64,000 nt of DNA from Bacillus sp. MYb209 (GTDB taxonomy: Bacteria; Bacillota; Bacilli; Bacillales; Bacillaceae_G). How positions within the stretch are numbered: position 1 is the stretch's first letter; each line of letters opens with the position of its first letter. The DNA lies in NCBI RefSeq assembly GCF_002975175.1, contig NZ_PCNZ01000006.1, forward strand, positions 143,055-207,054. Reading direction: 5' to 3'. This document shows positions 63,242-64,000 of this stretch, piece by piece. Under the pieces are notes generated by a model. It worked only from the letters and a program-made list of their open reading frames with translations. It did not search any database and was not told the origin of the DNA. The position numbers and the translations under genes were made by a program.

Positions 63242-63661
63242 TTATTCCGTATGCTCTGAGATTTCACTTAAAGCAAACCCTGCTTGATCATCTGCTGATT
63301 TTCTTATAGCTAAATCACCTAGTGCTAGCATCCCAACAAGTTGACCGCTCTCAACTACCGGTAACCGTCTAATTTGATATTGTGCCATTAATTCTGTAGC
63401 TTTTTCAATAGAATCATTTGGAGAAACTGAAACAATGTTTGTTGTCATTACATTTGTAATTTGATTAGATCCAGGATGTTTTTCAGCAATCCCACGAACA
63501 ACTAAGTCTCGATCAGTAACAAGCCCCACAACTTGTTTATTTTCAATAACAGGAATCAATCCAACCGATTCTTCCTTCATTTTTAAAGCTGCCTCATATA
63601 CATTGTCTAATGGTGTACAATGTACGATATGAGTACTCATAAGTTCTCTAACTTGTGTCAT
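63242..63661 (-). CDS. yhcV: CBS-domain pair protein (YhcV-like)
   Basis: 139 residues: two CBS domains (about 7-60 and 72-125) with GLIPVIENKQVVGLVTDRDLVVRG and RRLPVVESGQLVGMLALGDLA. Such stand-alone pairs bind adenine nucleotides and act as energy or ionic sensors. Length and ending (DDQAGFALSEIS) resemble B. subtilis YhcV. GGAGGAG before the ATG. Confidence 0.85.
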   Translation of the reverse strand: MTQVRELMSTHIVHCTPLDNVYEAALKMKEESVGLIPVIENKQVVGLVTDRDLVVRGIAEKHPGSNQITNVMTTNIVSVSPNDSIEKATELMAQYQIRRLPVVESGQLVGMLALGDLAIRKSADDQAGFALSEISEHTE

Positions 63662-63757
63662 TTTTCATCTCCTCCTTTTAATACATACCATAGCTTTTCC
63701 TAAATCCCTTTATTTATTTCAGGAAAATAAGGTGATAAAAAGAGGCTTATACATAAT

Positions 63758-63791
63758 AAAAAAGAGTCAGCAATATGCTGACTCTTTTTTT
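63758..63791 (-). terminator. Terminator of the tRNA cluster
   Basis: AAAAAAGAGTCAGCA pairs with TGCTGACTCTTTTTT around ATA; located directly after tRNA-Glu on the minus strand. Confidence 0.92.
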
Positions 63792-63792
63792 A

Positions 63793-63864
63793 TGACCCGT
63801 ACGGGATTCGAACCCGTGTTACCGCCGTGAAAGGGCGGTGTCTTAACCACTTGACCAACGGGCC
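63793..63864 (-). tRNA. tRNA-Glu (anticodon TTC)
   Basis: 72 nt; acceptor GGCCCGT/ACGGGTC, T-loop GGTTCGAATCC, anticodon loop CTTTCAC. Last of the cluster. No encoded CCA. Confidence 0.96.
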
Positions 63865-63868
63865 ATGG

Positions 63869-63940
63869 CTCCGCAGGTAGGACTCGAACCTACGACCGAT
63901 CGGTTAACAGCCGATAGCTCTACCACTGAGCTACTGCGGA
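63869..63940 (-). tRNA. tRNA-Asn (anticodon GTT)
   Basis: 72 nt; acceptor TCCGCAG/CTGCGGA, D-loop AGTGGTA, anticodon loop CTGTTAA, T-loop TTCGAGT. Confidence 0.96.
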
Positions 63941-63947
63941 ATAATTA

Positions 63948-64000
63948 TGGTGGGCCTAAATGGACTCGAACCATCGACCTCACGCTTATCAGGCGTGCGC
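63948..64000 (-). tRNA. tRNA-Ile (anticodon GAT), partial at the window edge
   Basis: The 3' part with anticodon loop CTGATAA, T-arm and acceptor ending in an encoded CCA (63948-63950). The 5' part lies beyond the window. Confidence 0.92.

Noticed and set aside
1-64000. CRISPR array, complete insertion sequence, prophage or rRNA operon
   Set aside because: No regularly spaced direct repeats, transposase or integrase genes, phage genes or rRNA sequences were seen.

Overview
The window is a low-GC Firmicute chromosome segment. Gene content and order (GerR-type germinant receptor, EntA/EntC-type SH3b-3D protein, riboswitch-controlled kdp operon with a kinase-less KdpD, and a tenA thiamin operon behind two TPP riboswitches) point to the Bacillus cereus group. 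This assignment rests on recognising families and gene order, not on a database search. Coding density is ordinary. No complete insertion sequence, prophage or CRISPR array was seen.

Layout. 1-2.2 kb: end of an ABC permease, then a secreted SH3b/3D protein with a long Ala/Lys/Glu/Gln repeat. 2.3-9.9 kb (minus): a HEAT-repeat protein and a lactose/cellobiose-type PTS (EIIA, EIIB, EIIC). Two DUF871/MupG-type 6-phospho-muramidase paralogues bracket the PTS, and its LicR/BglG-type regulator is split by a frameshift in an A7 tract. 10-18 kb: MFS transporter, two MDR-family reductases, Na/Pi symporter, LCP protein. 17.9-22.1 kb (minus): a sulfide/persulfide cluster (TauE, DsrE, rhodanese, TusA, persulfide dioxygenase-rhodanese, TusA-rhodanese fusion) with a CstR repressor and four similar palindromic operators. 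22.2-25.5 kb: a decayed glutamyl endopeptidase, a Fur-box-like perfect inverted repeat, and two DUF3238 paralogues divergent from a MarR gene with interlocked promoters and operators. 25.5-34.6 kb: SpoVR, nitroreductase, GerR-type germinant receptor operon, PCYCGC lipoprotein, YhdB, BdbC-thioredoxin pair, DUF1540. 34.7-39.6 kb: sucrose regulon (LacI repressor, PTS EIIBC, sucrose-6-P hydrolase, fructokinase). 39.6-44.1 kb: L,D-transpeptidase, SDR, PbuG permease, patatin. 44.3-51.5 kb (minus): kdpFABC plus truncated kdpD under a c-di-AMP riboswitch with a terminator. Directly upstream is a second c-di-AMP riboswitch in front of a two-gene operon of unknown function. 51.6-59.7 kb (minus): the ten-gene thiamin operon tenA-thiZXY-tenI-thiO-thiS-thiG-thiF-thiD. 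59.9-64 kb: a three-SH3b/LytM protein that seems to lack one zinc ligand, two small membrane proteins, an orphan 383-aa protein next to a structured repeat, a CBS-domain protein, and tRNA-Glu, tRNA-Asn and a partial tRNA-Ile.

Most striking: the orphan two-gene c-di-AMP operon beside kdp (its first product looks like a degenerate TrkA-N/RCK domain); an unlisted 34-codon ORF overlapping kdpF; the interlocked MarR/DUF3238 promoters; the CstR operator set; the MupG-bracketed PTS with no GH1/GH4 enzyme; and two related structured repeats that could be solo IS605-type right ends.
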